Shown: piece after piece, positions 13,095 to 13,343 of the stretch
Layout of the letters: every line of letters starts with the position of its first letter
Numbering within the stretch: the first letter of the stretch is position 1
Made by a program: the position numbers and the translations under genes
Notes under the pieces: model-generated
What the model was told of the DNA's origin: nothing
Database searches by the model: none
What the model saw: only the letters and a program-made list of their open reading frames with translations
NCBI GenBank assembly: GCA_021806185.1
Contig: JAJZXZ010000007.1
Coordinates: 1-13,343 of the forward strand
DNA length: 13,343 bases
DNA from: Microcaldota archaeon
GTDB taxonomy: Archaea > Micrarchaeota > Micrarchaeia > Micrarchaeales > Micrarchaeaceae
Reading direction: 5' to 3'

Positions 13095-13289
13095 GTGGCT
13101 GAGGAAAAGGCATGCAGGAACTGCAGGCTTGTGGTAAGGCATACGGATACGTGCCCGCTCTGCGGATCCAAGGACCTGACGGACAAGATGGGGGGCTACA
13201 TAATCATACTAAATGCAGAGAAGTCCGAAGTGGCGAAGAAGATGGGGCTGAAGGTCAACAGCACATACGCTCTCGACATAAAGGGTTAA
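13095..13289 (+). CDS. spt4: Transcription elongation factor Spt4 (RpoE'')
   Basis: Small zinc protein that binds Spt5 (NusG) to keep RNA polymerase processive. It has 64 residues with two zinc-binding pairs, CRNC (7-10) and CPLCG (20-24), then KMGGYIIILNAEKSEVAKKM (31-50), the typical strand and helix including the Spt5-contacting region. The start is GTG 13095, 4 bases after the rpo7 stop. Rpo7 followed by Spt4 is the conserved archaeal order. It is the last complete gene in the window; the remaining 54 bases contain AAAATATAC (13297-13305), possibly a promoter for the next gene. Confidence 0.94.
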   Translation: MAEEKACRNCRLVVRHTDTCPLCGSKDLTDKMGGYIIILNAEKSEVAKKMGLKVNSTYALDIKG

Positions 13290-13343
13290 AGCGGTCAAAA
13301 TATACTGCGGGTATGGGAGAACAGCGAGCTACTACAAGTATAA

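Noticed and set aside
13291..13343. Start of another gene at the right edge (open frames from 13291 or from ATG 13313)
   Set aside because: Only 31-53 bases are available, the frame with the more protein-like sequence has no start codon, and no motif can be confirmed.
1..13343. tRNA or rRNA genes, CRISPR arrays, insertion sequences
   Set aside because: No T-arm consensus, rRNA-like block, spaced direct repeats, transposase or flanking inverted repeats were seen.

Overview
The window is archaeal chromosomal DNA. The gene content is core archaeal information processing: SRP54, ribosomal proteins S8e, S24e and S27ae, aIF5A with a hypusine-site lysine, RNA polymerase subunit Rpo7 and Spt4, a TATA-binding-protein repeat, two FtsZ proteins and SepF, and a geranylgeranyl-reductase family flavoprotein. 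TATA boxes sit about 26 bases upstream of several starts, and operon-internal starts use GGTGA-type ribosome binding sites. Genes are short and tightly packed. My best guess is a reduced DPANN-type archaeon, possibly of the Micrarchaeota, but this is an inference from style and content and not from a diagnostic marker.

Layout. 1-939 (minus) is the NG part of SRP54, cut by the window edge; it shares a promoter region with a divergent GT4-type glycosyltransferase (1002-2138). A very short TBP gene (2133-2483, minus) converges on the glycosyltransferase and diverges from a geranylgeranyl-reductase family gene (2549-3640). A gene-free stretch (3641-3957) with a clear TATA box and several hairpins leads into S8e, an unrecognised 125-residue protein, and an ornithine-carbamoyltransferase-like enzyme (3958-5686). 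A membrane-anchored, sequon-rich surface protein follows from its own promoter (5717-6370). Two tandem ftsZ genes occupy 6568-8669. A structured leader precedes the operon aIF5A, S24e, S27ae, CPBP-type membrane protease, TrmJ-like methyltransferase (8879-11237). SepF (minus) converges on that operon; divergent from SepF is the operon DUF488, PIN nuclease, Rpo7, Spt4 (11761-13289).

How the genes fit together. FtsZ, FtsZ and SepF form a complete archaeal division-ring set within about 5 kb. SRP54 and the ribosomal and initiation-factor genes serve protein synthesis and targeting. Rpo7, Spt4 and the TBP repeat serve transcription. The glycosyltransferase, the lipid reductase and the surface protein belong to the envelope.

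The most striking feature is the TBP gene. It encodes only one of the two repeats of a normal archaeal TBP, with both DNA-kinking phenylalanines present, and no second repeat is seen in the window. Such a protein would have to act as a homodimer or pair with a second half encoded elsewhere. Two divergent intergenic regions in this window also carry nearly symmetric TATA elements that could be read in both directions.
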